Under the pieces are notes generated by a model that had not been told where the DNA came from, did not search any database, and was given only the letters and a program-made list of their open reading frames with translations. Of a stretch of 64,000 bases of DNA, positions 57,001-64,000 are shown in pieces. The DNA is from Mariniblastus fucicola. GTDB taxonomy: Bacteria; Planctomycetota; Planctomycetia; Pirellulales; Pirellulaceae. The DNA is taken from positions 682,001 to 746,000 of the forward strand of contig NZ_CP042912.1 of assembly GCF_008087665.1 (NCBI RefSeq). Direction: 5' to 3'. Each line of letters opens with the position of its first letter. Within the stretch, counting starts at the first letter, position 1. The position numbers and the translations under genes are program-made.

Positions 57001-57254
57001 GTGCGAAATTGCTGATACGTTTCACTCAACGCATTTTCATTCGCGTCGAAAATTCCTACGCGAACATAGCCATAAATCGGTTCGAGGTCTCCCGGGGGAA
57101 GGAAGACGGTGATTCGGTAGTCCATGAACTTCTGAAATCCCGACACCAGAAACCAGTCCGAGTCGTCGCGAAAATCACTGCTAACGAGCAAAGGATTCCC
57201 CGAAACCTGATAGCGTCCCGTGGTTGTTATGTCGCCGGCGAAGTCATCATTCAT
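54024..57254 (-). CDS. Large RTX protein related to serralysins with a lost zinc site
   Basis: From ATG 57254 it has 1076 residues and no N-terminal signal. Five pre-peptidase-like repeats (patterns DSDADMFRVRLRAG, EDWFRFHMDRG, DADDFDIFRIDL, DGDADFHRIHLRAD) fill about the first 550 residues. Residues about 650-900 follow the serralysin (M10) metalloprotease order: a helix like FSRAVFRWNDM, a strand, then LLQAVGTGIGMQ where active enzymes have HExxHxxGxxH, then a Met-turn-like SVMG and YPTTPLAADRATIFQ. The three His and the Glu are replaced. A short RTX calcium-binding repeat (GYGGNDVLRGGPGNDRLEGG) lies near residue 930. RTX proteins usually leave by type I secretion, which fits the missing signal peptide. 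Confidence 0.85.
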   Translation of the reverse strand: MNDDFAGDITTTGRYQVSGNPLLVSSDFRDDSDWFLVSGFQKFMDYRITVFLPPGDLEPIYGYVRVGIFDANENALSETYQQFRTQHDYTHVQNSGQRFLGITARNTGYYRSQVLVADITGDTRQTSRDFQPNFGQRHAGSITTDSDADMFRVRLRAGTTYQIDLLGYASNGAQGSTLVDPHLKLYNSIELLAEDDNSGEGSNARISFTPTDTGTYYLSASGKGTQGTYLLGIPNLDDYISSTATTARMHLRQVAFGRNDWEGDEDWFRFHMDRGFTYTFDKTDKIRRIQIYDLDGNLIDDDAYRFQADSAGDVFVSVEGYGDWQAAPIYRDDYPATTFGAANSFGVGSLVGAIEDADDFDIFRIDLQPYAFYQLNLESYGNRPLDDAQLSTYDTNGNLLQTYPAGTTVNLRAFGNASDAAYVLVNSEDDNIGAWQLTQSLQDRAGGNTSTGWNVQFIAGRGHVRNAIDFDGDADFHRIHLRADSWYEVDSNYFNAKYTMRRPGGAEVDFNDLVSNGEKSYFYATETGDHYFVARDPTSDVPKPRGYSFSIRQNAAYKTLTMSEISQWFNTSNVAYRFRGLPLEVYSEVRLQAGDLTIEPNTLTQVTPDQWAEISVAESSETPGDLYLRGIYGTGVKQDWGHIRVADVEVIPEIISEELAADPYSTYLQYQFADTLPAEYADDPQFESFEELTQEERTSFSRAVFRWNDMSRINVSRGGSAIAMHVFKADLGPDQPLIAYAPGEGRGHDVIINSTSDLFDGSAQSMYQLLQAVGTGIGMQVSDSVDRLTSVMGTMVEPGFEDVYPTTPLAADRATIFQGAVTNTSQTNSGSIYTVRLNGDEPLAQALLATHYSSSKRYNISATGSVDPVEIDLRQGSASSVQGNVYRVVENGPDAILLDGLGGFGDDGIVGNEENNRLAGYGGNDVLRGGPGNDRLEGGRGDDYYIFRPASHQDVIREATPTADGGSLPSGGLDVIRIEGMYDYDSIQEDMTFARLGNDLLIRLELDGRFNVNGDGIRITDMNDPEKRVEALTLLNPGGFVDRISLASVFEQADSTRRRFEVLAAQDDYGSLVQPA

Positions 57255-57555
57255 TTTGCTGTCTCGTCTCAACTCGGTAGGTGGAAGTGGTCCGTTTCGG
57301 GACCAGAACTATCCTATTTAAACCTTGTCGGCGAAGTCACTGCAGTTTTGGCTGATTTGTCGTGGGCGTCCGCGAAATTTGCCAGATTCTCCTTGAAATG
57401 AGCTCCGTTTGGACGAACAGCCAGGCCTGCTCACGCCAGCTTGCTTTGATTTCCGTCTTGGCTTGGCGTCGCAATTGGTCCGCTACAAATACAAGCAGAA
57501 AGCACGAAGCGCGAGTGGTTAAGACAGTCGGCGAGTCAGCGAATCTTCGCTGCAC
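57255..57555. other. Intergenic region upstream of RTX gene
   Basis: A 301-base region between the RTX gene and the end of the kinase gene, both on the minus strand. The RTX gene start is served by a weak purine-rich site. No other element was identified. Confidence 0.4.
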
Positions 57556-60369
57556 TTACTCGTCCGATCTCACCGCCGCCAGTTTTTGCTCCATCGCTTT
57601 CACGAACTGAGCATCGGATTCTTTCAGGTCGCCATCGAAAGGAGCGTCCAGCACAATCCGGATGTGTGAAAGCCCTTTTTCGAAACAGCTCGCCGCTGCT
57701 GCGCGGTCCTCGCGTTGCAAATGTCGCGCACCGACGGTGTCGTACACGTGCGCGATTCGGCGTCGCAAGCCGATCTCTTCAGAGTCCGTTTTCAGGCACA
57801 GTTCGAATGCTGTCAGAGCTTCGTCGAATCGATTCATCGCGTCTTCGTTTGGTGACTCGCTCCATTCAATATTGGCGATGACCAGCAAGGCTTCAGCAAG
57901 ATCCGCACGAAACTGAACCACGCGAGGGTAGGCTCCAGCGAGATTTGCAAGCCGATCGATTGCTTCGAGGATCGTCGGCTTGGCCAATGTCGCGTTGGCA
58001 GTTCGCAACAGACCCAGCCCGATGAAAAAGTCGTTTACCGCAATACTGCGGTCGTACCAAAACGTCTCCTCGCCGCGGCGTTCGAGTTTCGCAACATACT
58101 CCTTGAGGACTTGAGCTCGTTCGATTCGATAGTCGACACTTTCCTGCCCCTGATGTCGTTTGGCAATGCTTGCCAGCATCCTTTGGTGCAACATCATCCA
58201 CTTCGCCGACAGCTCCGGGTTATCCTGACGCAGACTTTTGACTCGCTGCAACAAGCCGAACAGTTTGGCGACCTGCGTAGATTTATGTTCCTGATCGCTG
58301 ACCCCTTCGGCTGGAGTTTCGAGGAAAATCAAACGCCAGTCGGCATATAGTCTTTCAAATGCAATGTCCGAATCCGGTTCGGCATCCACGTCAGCGAACT
58401 CAATCGCTTTCCTGTAGGCTTCGGCGGCCTGCAAATTCGGAACATTTTTGGCTTTCCAAATCGCGGTGCCTTGCTTGTTGGCTTCGCGATTCGGCTGATA
58501 CTCATTCAACCAGTCGCCATACTGGTTGTAGACCTTCGCCGCCAGCACGCGATCTTCCAGTTGGAATCCGTTTACCACCACCAATTGTTCGGCCGGATTG
58601 AGGCTGATTTGCAACAGATCGGCGACGCGACCATAGTTCGACAATTCCAAATTCACTTCCGTCGCGTCGGCAATGTCGCCGATCAGTTCCCGCATCAAGT
58701 CAGAGTCGTATTGTGTCTGACCGTCGATGATCGCCTGGTAGATTTCGCTAATCTGGGATACGGCTTTCTCGCGGTCCTGACCTGACAACGCGAGATAGGC
58801 TGACTTTCGAGTAAAGACCGTGGAAACCATCTTCTTCACGGACTGGATAAGCTGGTCGCGGCTCTGAGCCAGTTCGGCTGCGCTTTGCTCGGCAGCGATC
58901 GCGTTGGCTTTGGCTTCGATTGCATTTTGTTCTGATCGTTTCGCGTGAAAGTCGCTGCTCAGCCAGAGTGTCGTGCTGATGATGGATCCCGCCAGCAAGC
59001 TCAGAAACAAAAGCGAGACCGTGTTTGCCAACGCCCGATTTCGTTTTGCCCAACGGATCAGTTTGCCCGGTCCGGAAAGCGGCCGCGTCTGAATCGGCCG
59101 ACCCTCCATCGCGGCCGCCAGATCTTCCGCCATTGATGCAGCGCTGGCGTATCTGCGCTGCGGTTCTTTTTCCAGGGCCTTGAGGCAGATCGTTTCCAGG
59201 TCGGCCGATACGTTTTCGTTCAGTTGCCGCGGCGGCAACGGCAGTTGCTCGGTCACCTGTTTCAAAATCGCTACCGATGATCCGCGAAACGGAGGTTGGC
59301 CAGTAAGCGTTTGGTACAGCGTCGCGCCGAGCGCGTACACATCCGACGTCGCGTCCAGATCCGCGTTGGGCACAGTTTGTTCGGGACTCATATAAGCCGG
59401 TGTTCCCGCGAGCTCCGCGGCCCGAGTCAACGTCACGGTGTCATCGTCCAGGAAACGAATCAACCCAAAGTCTCCCAGTTTCGCGGTGGAAGACGTCGCG
59501 TCCACGAAAATGTTTCCGGGTTTGATATCGCGGTGCAGCAAACTGGCGTCGTGAACCGCCTGCAGGCCGCGGCAAATTTGGATCAGCAGCCTGATGCCCT
59601 GTTTGATCGATTCTGAGTCCAGCGATCTGGTCCGTTTGGAAATCCATTGAGCCAGCGTTTCTCCCTCGACCAATTCCATCGCAATGTAGGGCTGACCGTT
59701 GTTGGCTTCGCCGCTGCTCAGGACCTGAACAACGTGCGGCGACTGCACCGAACTGGCGGCTTTGGCTTCACGTATAAAGCGATGGCGATTGCGAGCGTCG
59801 ACGCGATTTTTGTCCAGCAGTTTGATCGCGACAGGCCGAGCCAACTCCGTTTCCCAGGCTTTGTAGACGTGAGCGAAACCTCCGCTACCGATATGTTTTT
59901 CCAGCAGAAAGCCATCGATTCGAATAGCATCAGTAGACAGCGTTTGTTGCTCGGCAACGTTGCCAGGTTCGCTATTGTGCGTCGACGCCGGGCTGGCCTC
60001 GACGGTCTTTTGTTCGACTGGATCGACTGCGACGGCAAGCATGTTCTTCAGCGATCCGTTTTGTCCATTTTCCGGACCGTTGGCATCGGCGTCCGGATTC
60101 GGAGCATCGGATTTTAGCCAACCAACATTTCGCGAAAGCCGTTCTCGCATCGAACGAAAATGTGGCTCGTTGGTAAACGTTTCGTTACTGCCAAGCACAT
60201 CGTCCGGATTCGACGGAGGTTGCAGCGCTGCGTCATCGGTCAGGCTCAGCAACCTTTCATGGCACTCGCTGCAGGACTCGATGTGCGATTCGATTTCGGC
60301 AGACTGCTCAGACGGTAGCGCCCCGTTGAGCCACTGGATCAGGACTCTGATTTCAGGACAGTTTTCCAT
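57556..60369 (-). CDS. Ser/Thr kinase with zinc-finger-like N-terminus
   Basis: From ATG 60369 it has 937 residues. Residues about 1-45 carry HIESCSECHERL, an H-x3-C-x2-C zinc-finger motif as in anti-sigma factors. The kinase domain (about 150-415) is complete: IGSGGFAHVYKAWE, the ATP Lys in VAIKLL, LHRDIKPGNIF, LGDFGLIR and GTPAYMSPEQ. A membrane helix (ALANTVSLLFLSLLAGSII) is followed by an extracytoplasmic helical domain of about 440 residues. The start overlaps the end of the sigma gene by 17 bases. The most likely role is to control the adjacent ECF sigma factor by phosphorylation or binding. This pairing is known in planctomycetes as a signalling arrangement. Confidence 0.9.
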   Translation of the reverse strand: MENCPEIRVLIQWLNGALPSEQSAEIESHIESCSECHERLLSLTDDAALQPPSNPDDVLGSNETFTNEPHFRSMRERLSRNVGWLKSDAPNPDADANGPENGQNGSLKNMLAVAVDPVEQKTVEASPASTHNSEPGNVAEQQTLSTDAIRIDGFLLEKHIGSGGFAHVYKAWETELARPVAIKLLDKNRVDARNRHRFIREAKAASSVQSPHVVQVLSSGEANNGQPYIAMELVEGETLAQWISKRTRSLDSESIKQGIRLLIQICRGLQAVHDASLLHRDIKPGNIFVDATSSTAKLGDFGLIRFLDDDTVTLTRAAELAGTPAYMSPEQTVPNADLDATSDVYALGATLYQTLTGQPPFRGSSVAILKQVTEQLPLPPRQLNENVSADLETICLKALEKEPQRRYASAASMAEDLAAAMEGRPIQTRPLSGPGKLIRWAKRNRALANTVSLLFLSLLAGSIISTTLWLSSDFHAKRSEQNAIEAKANAIAAEQSAAELAQSRDQLIQSVKKMVSTVFTRKSAYLALSGQDREKAVSQISEIYQAIIDGQTQYDSDLMRELIGDIADATEVNLELSNYGRVADLLQISLNPAEQLVVVNGFQLEDRVLAAKVYNQYGDWLNEYQPNREANKQGTAIWKAKNVPNLQAAEAYRKAIEFADVDAEPDSDIAFERLYADWRLIFLETPAEGVSDQEHKSTQVAKLFGLLQRVKSLRQDNPELSAKWMMLHQRMLASIAKRHQGQESVDYRIERAQVLKEYVAKLERRGEETFWYDRSIAVNDFFIGLGLLRTANATLAKPTILEAIDRLANLAGAYPRVVQFRADLAEALLVIANIEWSESPNEDAMNRFDEALTAFELCLKTDSEEIGLRRRIAHVYDTVGARHLQREDRAAAASCFEKGLSHIRIVLDAPFDGDLKESDAQFVKAMEQKLAAVRSDE

Positions 60370-61003
60370 GGCCCATCCCCGCCTCATCGGCTAGTTGTTC
60401 GACTTCCAGGCGTAATCGTTTCAGCACACGACTTTTTGAGAGGTAAACGAATTCGAGCGGCCGATCGAGTTTTCGGGCCACCGTGATCGGTGACTCATTG
60501 CGTAACCAAACCATCGTGAAAGCTTCCCACGTGTTGACTTCGAACCGTGGCCTGATTCGATCAAGCGCAGTACGCAAGATGTGGGAGTGAAAATGTTCGT
60601 TCCATACACGATCGACTTTCACTGCGAACTCCTGGTCGCTGCCATTCAAAACGTTCGTATTCTTTCGCTCTGCCATTCGACAAATTTCGCGAAACACGAT
60701 CCGATACAGCCAGTCGCGAAACCGGCCTCGTTGCGGATCGTATTCGAATTTTAAAATGCCCTTCGCGACACGTAACAGCACCTCCTGGACAACGTCGGCG
60801 GCGTCGGACGACTGAAGTCCACGCTTGCGGCAATAGTCATACAGCAGCGGGCTGTAAACATCACAAAAGGTCTCCCACGCGGTTGTGTCGTCGTGGTCTC
60901 GAATACGATCGAGAAGACTCGGGGTAGTCGTTTGACTGGTAGGTTTGTGTGGCGGCACGTAGAGAAACTTTGCTGATTCGCGCGTTACGACCAACCATCC
61001 CAT
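60353..61003 (-). CDS. ECF-family RNA polymerase sigma factor
   Basis: A 216-residue protein with sigma region 2 (AWETFCDVYSPLLYDYCRKRGLQSSDAADVVQEVLLRV, then FRDWLYRIVFREICR) and sigma region 4 (ALDRIRPRFEVNTWEAFTMVWL, SPITVARKLDRPLEFVYLSKSRVLKRLR). It would direct transcription of a dedicated regulon. It overlaps the downstream kinase gene, so the two are co-expressed, and the kinase's zinc-finger-like N-terminus is a likely controller. A short N-terminal tail of about 30 residues precedes region 2. The gene starts 456 bases from csrA on the opposite strand. Confidence 0.92.
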   Translation of the reverse strand: MGWLVVTRESAKFLYVPPHKPTSQTTTPSLLDRIRDHDDTTAWETFCDVYSPLLYDYCRKRGLQSSDAADVVQEVLLRVAKGILKFEYDPQRGRFRDWLYRIVFREICRMAERKNTNVLNGSDQEFAVKVDRVWNEHFHSHILRTALDRIRPRFEVNTWEAFTMVWLRNESPITVARKLDRPLEFVYLSKSRVLKRLRLEVEQLADEAGMGHGKLS

Positions 61004-61459
61004 CGATTCGTCGAAGTGCGTTCATTTTACCACAGCCCGTGTCGCGATTCGAGAAAACAGTCCGCTAAAAGTCGGCATTAATCCTCGACAGAAATGTCAT
61101 TTTGTGTGACAGGAATTGGACTTCGAGAGGTATGCAGAGGTCGCACCGAATACCTCGCCGGCACAACTCGAAAGCCGAACTTGTTTTGCGATTGTTCCAG
61201 TCGCCGAACGCGTCAACCAGTGCAGGTGCTCGTCACAGCGATCGTAACCACCCTGAATAAGGGTGAAATGTTGCACGAAAAGCCCATCGGATACGTATAG
61301 ATCCGCTAGCTAAAGTTTGTTTTTTGGCCAATTTCCGGTCATCTCAACGGTTTGATGAAAGTTGGACCAGATGTGTCACGTCGCATGCGAATAGTACTGA
61401 TGAAGAGGTTGGACGCGAGTCGCAACCTGGCATCCCCCAGAATTATCAAGGAAGAAAAC
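61004..61459. other. Divergent regulatory region between ECF gene and csrA
   Basis: A 456-base region holding the promoters of the sigma gene (minus strand) and csrA (plus strand). The csrA ribosome site AAGGA contains the GGA core that CsrA proteins bind, so autoregulation is possible. Short frames in this stretch look unlike proteins. Confidence 0.5.
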
Positions 61460-61768
61460 ATGTTGGTACTCTCAAGAAAGAAAAACGAATCGATTGTTAT
61501 TGGCGAAAACGTTCGAATCGAAATCCTCAAGGTCAGCGGCAACACAGTCCGGATCGGAATCCAAGCTCCTCGCGACGTCAAAGTCCTCCGCGGCGAGTTG
61601 GCTCCTTACGGCATCAGCGACGAAGGTTCTTCGTCTGATTCCATTGCTGACAAACGCGTGAACCTTTGCCGGGAAAGCGCGGACGACTACTCGTTCGAAG
61701 TAACGTTGCCACTGGAATCGGAAGAATCCGAAAGCCTACCCAACCCTTTCGTTGTTCAGACGATGTAA
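61460..61768 (+). CDS. csrA: CsrA carbon-storage regulator with extended tail
   Basis: ATG 61460, with AAGGA 7 bases upstream, gives 102 residues. The N-terminal 60 (MLVLSRKKNESIVIG, VRIEILKV, VRIGIQAPRDVKVLRGEL) are typical CsrA, an RNA-binding dimer that blocks or promotes translation at GGA sites. About 40 further residues form an acidic tail absent from E. coli CsrA (61 residues). The GGA in its own ribosome site suggests autoregulation. It is followed 10 bases later by the BRCT-MerR-TPR frame. Confidence 0.95.
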   Translation: MLVLSRKKNESIVIGENVRIEILKVSGNTVRIGIQAPRDVKVLRGELAPYGISDEGSSSDSIADKRVNLCRESADDYSFEVTLPLESEESESLPNPFVVQTM

Positions 61769-61777
61769 GTCTCCGGC

Positions 61778-63100
61778 TTGGGGATTTTACCGCTTCGCAA
61801 GCCTGGAACACGTCGTTACATTTTGGCAATCGTTTCCAATAGTCAACATTCGGCGTGTCGTTTGAGCACCTCCCACAGCAAAACTCAAATCCCGTTGAAG
61901 CTTCATGAAGTTTCCGTGCTCTACGGAAAGCATGTTGCGATCGACGGCAGGCTTGGCAGCATGAGCCGTCGCGATTTCGGTAGCCTCGTGGACTCCAAAG
62001 GAGGAACGCTGGTTGAGCTTTCGAGTTCCCAGTTGGACCTCATTGTTGACGGCGCGGAAACGGAGCCGAAGGGCAAGTTTCTTGCATCGGTCAACGTGGA
62101 TCGAATTCCGGAAACGGAGCTTTGGGAGTCATTGGGCTTCATTGAATCCGAAGCAGAAATCGGCCGGCTCTATACTCCCGCAATGCTGGCTGAACTGCTG
62201 AACGTGCCGCTATCCACGGTTCGTCGTTGGCACCGCCGTGGTCTGATCAAGCCGCTGCGGCAAGTCAAAAAGTTGCCCTACTTTGATTTCGAGGAAGTCG
62301 CATCGGCGCGGCGAATCGCAAGGCTGATCGCGGCGGGAAACACTCCAGCGGATATTGAAGCCAAGCTTTCCCGAATTGCCAAAGCTGAAAACTTGAATCA
62401 GCGCTCACTTTCGCAGCTTTCGGTCATCGTCGAAGGCAAGGACGTTCTGCTGCGACAGGGCGACGGTTTGATTGAACCGGGAGGACAGCAGGTTTTGCCT
62501 TTCGATTCGTTTGGTGATTCAGAAGAACAGACTGCGTCGCTCATTCCAATCGAGTTGGGACATCGAGCCAGTTTCAGTTCGGAAAACGATGCTTTTGCAT
62601 TCAAGCTGGGCGATGAAGAAGATCTCTCTGTGCTTGCTCCTGACGAGTTGATCGAACTGGCGATCGAGCTTGAGGATGAAGGGGAGCTCTTCGGTGCGAT
62701 TGATTGTTATCGATCGATTTTGATGTCGACCGGGCCGTCTGCTGATATTTCGTTTCGCATTGCCGAGTTGCTGTATCAGGCCGGCGATCTGTCGGCGGCC
62801 CGCGAGCGATACTACGGTGCGGTTGAGCTTGAGCCGTCGTACGTTGAGGCACGAGCGAGCTTGGGTTGTGTGCTGATGGAGCTGGGTGAAACGGAAATGG
62901 CAATTTCCTGCTTCGAAGGAACGCTGGATCAGCATCCGGATTACCCCGACGTGCACTTTCATTTGGCAAAACTGCTGACCGAATCCGGTCGGGCCGACGA
63001 AGCCAAAAATCACTGGGAGGCGTTTCTGCAACTGGCTCCCAAAAGCCCTTGGGCCGAAGAAGCCCGTTCGCAGCTTGGCGAAGAGTCGTCGCGCGGGTAG
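61778..63100 (+). CDS. BRCT-like, MerR-type and TPR fusion protein
   Basis: The longest frame gives 440 residues from TTG 61778; starts at TTG 61862 or GTG 61916 are also possible, because none has a strong ribosome site. Residues about 41-110 (counted from 61778) resemble a BRCT domain (LYGKHVAIDGRLGSMSRRDF, then a Gly-Gly-x-Leu turn). Residues about 130-195 form a MerR-like helix-turn-helix (YTPAMLAELLNVPLSTVRRWHRRGLIKP). The C-terminal 150 residues are TPR repeats (IDCYRSILM, ARERYYGAVELEPSYVEARASLG). It follows csrA closely and precedes hslV. A DNA-binding regulator with protein-interaction repeats is likely; its targets are unknown. Confidence 0.78.
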   Translation: MGILPLRKPGTRRYILAIVSNSQHSACRLSTSHSKTQIPLKLHEVSVLYGKHVAIDGRLGSMSRRDFGSLVDSKGGTLVELSSSQLDLIVDGAETEPKGKFLASVNVDRIPETELWESLGFIESEAEIGRLYTPAMLAELLNVPLSTVRRWHRRGLIKPLRQVKKLPYFDFEEVASARRIARLIAAGNTPADIEAKLSRIAKAENLNQRSLSQLSVIVEGKDVLLRQGDGLIEPGGQQVLPFDSFGDSEEQTASLIPIELGHRASFSSENDAFAFKLGDEEDLSVLAPDELIELAIELEDEGELFGAIDCYRSILMSTGPSADISFRIAELLYQAGDLSAARERYYGAVELEPSYVEARASLGCVLMELGETEMAISCFEGTLDQHPDYPDVHFHLAKLLTESGRADEAKNHWEAFLQLAPKSPWAEEARSQLGEESSRG

Positions 63101-63214
63101 GTTGTGCAGCTGCCAACCGTTCGTTCGACGCCACGCCGCAGGCGAGTGCGCCGCATTGCTGCCGCCACTATCGCCCACTGCGTGCTGTTAAGCATTCCTG
63201 AATTCCAGACCGTT

Positions 63215-63751
63215 ATGAAAATTCACGCAACTACCATTCTCACCGTTGAAAAAGACGGCCAGGTCGCCATGGGCGGCGACGGACAGGTCACTCTCGGCAG
63301 CGCCGTGATGAAGTCGGACGCGATGAAAATCCGCAAATTGCTTGATGGCACAGTCCTCGTCGGATTCGCTGGTAGCAGCGCCGATGCGTTTGCCTTGATG
63401 GAGCGATTCGAATCGTTTCTAAAGGATTCACCGAAGAATATCACGCGTGCGGCTACGGAATTGGCGAAGCAATGGCGGATGGACAAGGCCCTGCGTCAAC
63501 TGGAGGCGCTGCTGATCACCACGGATGGCAAAACGATCCTGCTGGTTAGCGGAACGGGCGACGTCATTTCACCCACCGACGGAATCGCCGGAATCGGATC
63601 CGGAGGAAACTTTGCAATCGCCGCAGCACGTGCACTCAAGCAGCACAGCGAACTGTCGGCGGAAGAGATCGTAAAAGAGAGTCTTACCATCGCTGGCGGC
63701 ATCGATATCTATACCAACACGAACATCGTCGTCGAGAAAATCGACGACTGA
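63215..63751 (+). CDS. hslV: ATP-dependent protease subunit HslV
   Basis: ATG 63215 gives 178 residues. The N-terminus reads [11 protein letters not shown], so the catalytic Thr (equivalent to Thr1 of E. coli HslV, TTIVSV) would be Thr6, and a five-residue propeptide must be removed. The body keeps [31 protein letters not shown] and [10 protein letters not shown]. HslV forms a two-ring peptidase driven by HslU, which follows. The earlier in-frame start at 63104 is rejected because it is not conserved and reads as low-quality sequence. Confidence 0.94.
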   Translation: MKIHATTILTVEKDGQVAMGGDGQVTLGSAVMKSDAMKIRKLLDGTVLVGFAGSSADAFALMERFESFLKDSPKNITRAATELAKQWRMDKALRQLEALLITTDGKTILLVSGTGDVISPTDGIAGIGSGGNFAIAAARALKQHSELSAEEIVKESLTIAGGIDIYTNTNIVVEKIDD

Positions 63752-63860
63752 ATTACAAGCCCGAAGCGCAAGCGAGTGAGTCGACCGCGATATTCACTGG
63801 CTTGTATTGGCAAACCCAAACCAACTACTTCACACTGCACACTGCCAACTTCAAACTAAA

Positions 63861-64000
63861 ATGAAAACCCAACTCAAACCTCGCGAAACCGTAGAGCAAC
63901 TTGACCGCTACATCGTCGGCCAGGCTGATGCCAAACGCGCTGTCGCCGTCGCGATGCGAAACCGTTGGCGCCGCCAGCAACTATCCGCAGAGATGCGCCA
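63861..64000 (+). CDS. hslU: HslU ATPase, 5' part, cut by window end
   Basis: The ATG at 63861 opens a frame to the window end. The first 46 residues, with [30 protein letters not shown], match the N-terminus of HslU, the AAA+ unfoldase of the HslUV protease. It lies 109 bases after hslV. The Walker motifs are beyond the window. Confidence 0.93.
   Translation, partial: MKTQLKPRETVEQLDRYIVGQADAKRAVAVAMRNRWRRQQLSAEMR

Overview
The window looks like chromosomal DNA of a marine planctomycete (Planctomycetota, probably Pirellulales). This is inferred from the gene families, not from any marker-gene comparison. Supporting signs are three Ser/Thr kinase-type proteins, one fused to RDD membrane domains and one to an FHA domain; an ECF sigma factor overlapping a kinase gene; a sulfatase; a PEP-CTERM protein; a dockerin-like remnant; a DUF1207 protein; and moderate GC content. 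I see no insertion sequence, integrase, CRISPR array or rRNA.

Layout: (1) 1-7320, three tightly packed plus-strand genes ending in a 1815-residue protein with a DUF4132-like region and a C-terminal WGR domain. (2) 7403-9658, a minus-strand pair: a vanadium-haloperoxidase/PAP2-like enzyme and a small lipoprotein. (3) 9988-11333, a plus-strand pair of membrane proteins, the second HTTM-like. (4) 11371-19312, a carbohydrate island: GH17-like glucanase, clan GH-A hydrolase with an insert, S15-type peptidase and sulfatase. (5) 19368-23643, two divergent signalling genes: a kinase/RDD protein with a degenerate second half, and an FHA protein whose kinase domain has lost the catalytic Asp. (6) 23673-26292, MacB-like permease and MacA-like adaptor. 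(7) 26428-28980, DUF1207 outer-membrane protein, a lipoprotein and a possible small ORF. (8) 29000-29073, tRNA-Arg(ACG), followed by a decayed CARDB/dockerin gene and a strong terminator. (9) 29843-32766, CHRD/PEP-CTERM protein, FHA-like protein, small membrane protein and KDG-type kinase. (10) 33094-41000, PDZ protein, beta-lactamase-fold hydrolase, DUF1579 protein, FucP-like permease, coiled-coil membrane protein and a parvulin-type isomerase. (11) 41221-48755, mfd, a repeat-bearing intergenic region, a phosphoesterase with a LamG-like domain, and comM. (12) 48763-53631, ABC-2 exporter pair, a membrane protein, and an overlapping RbfA-like/RtcB pair. (13) 54024-61003, a large RTX protein related to serralysins but lacking the zinc site, then a kinase with a zinc-finger-like N-terminus and its ECF sigma factor. 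(14) 61460-64000, csrA, a BRCT-MerR-TPR protein, hslV and the start of hslU.

How the parts work together: islands 4 and 9-10 fit uptake and breakdown of algal polysaccharides (laminarin-type glucan cleavage, sulfate removal, fucose-type import, ketodeoxygluconate phosphorylation). Islands 5 and 13 are phospho-signalling loci in which two of four kinase-like domains have lost catalytic residues. The most unusual items are the inactivated serralysin-like RTX protein, the two degenerate kinases, the WGR/DUF4132 gene set, and the RbfA-like/RtcB overlap. All starts marked as revised were chosen by eye from Shine-Dalgarno matches and signal peptides. Family names come from motif recognition without any database search.
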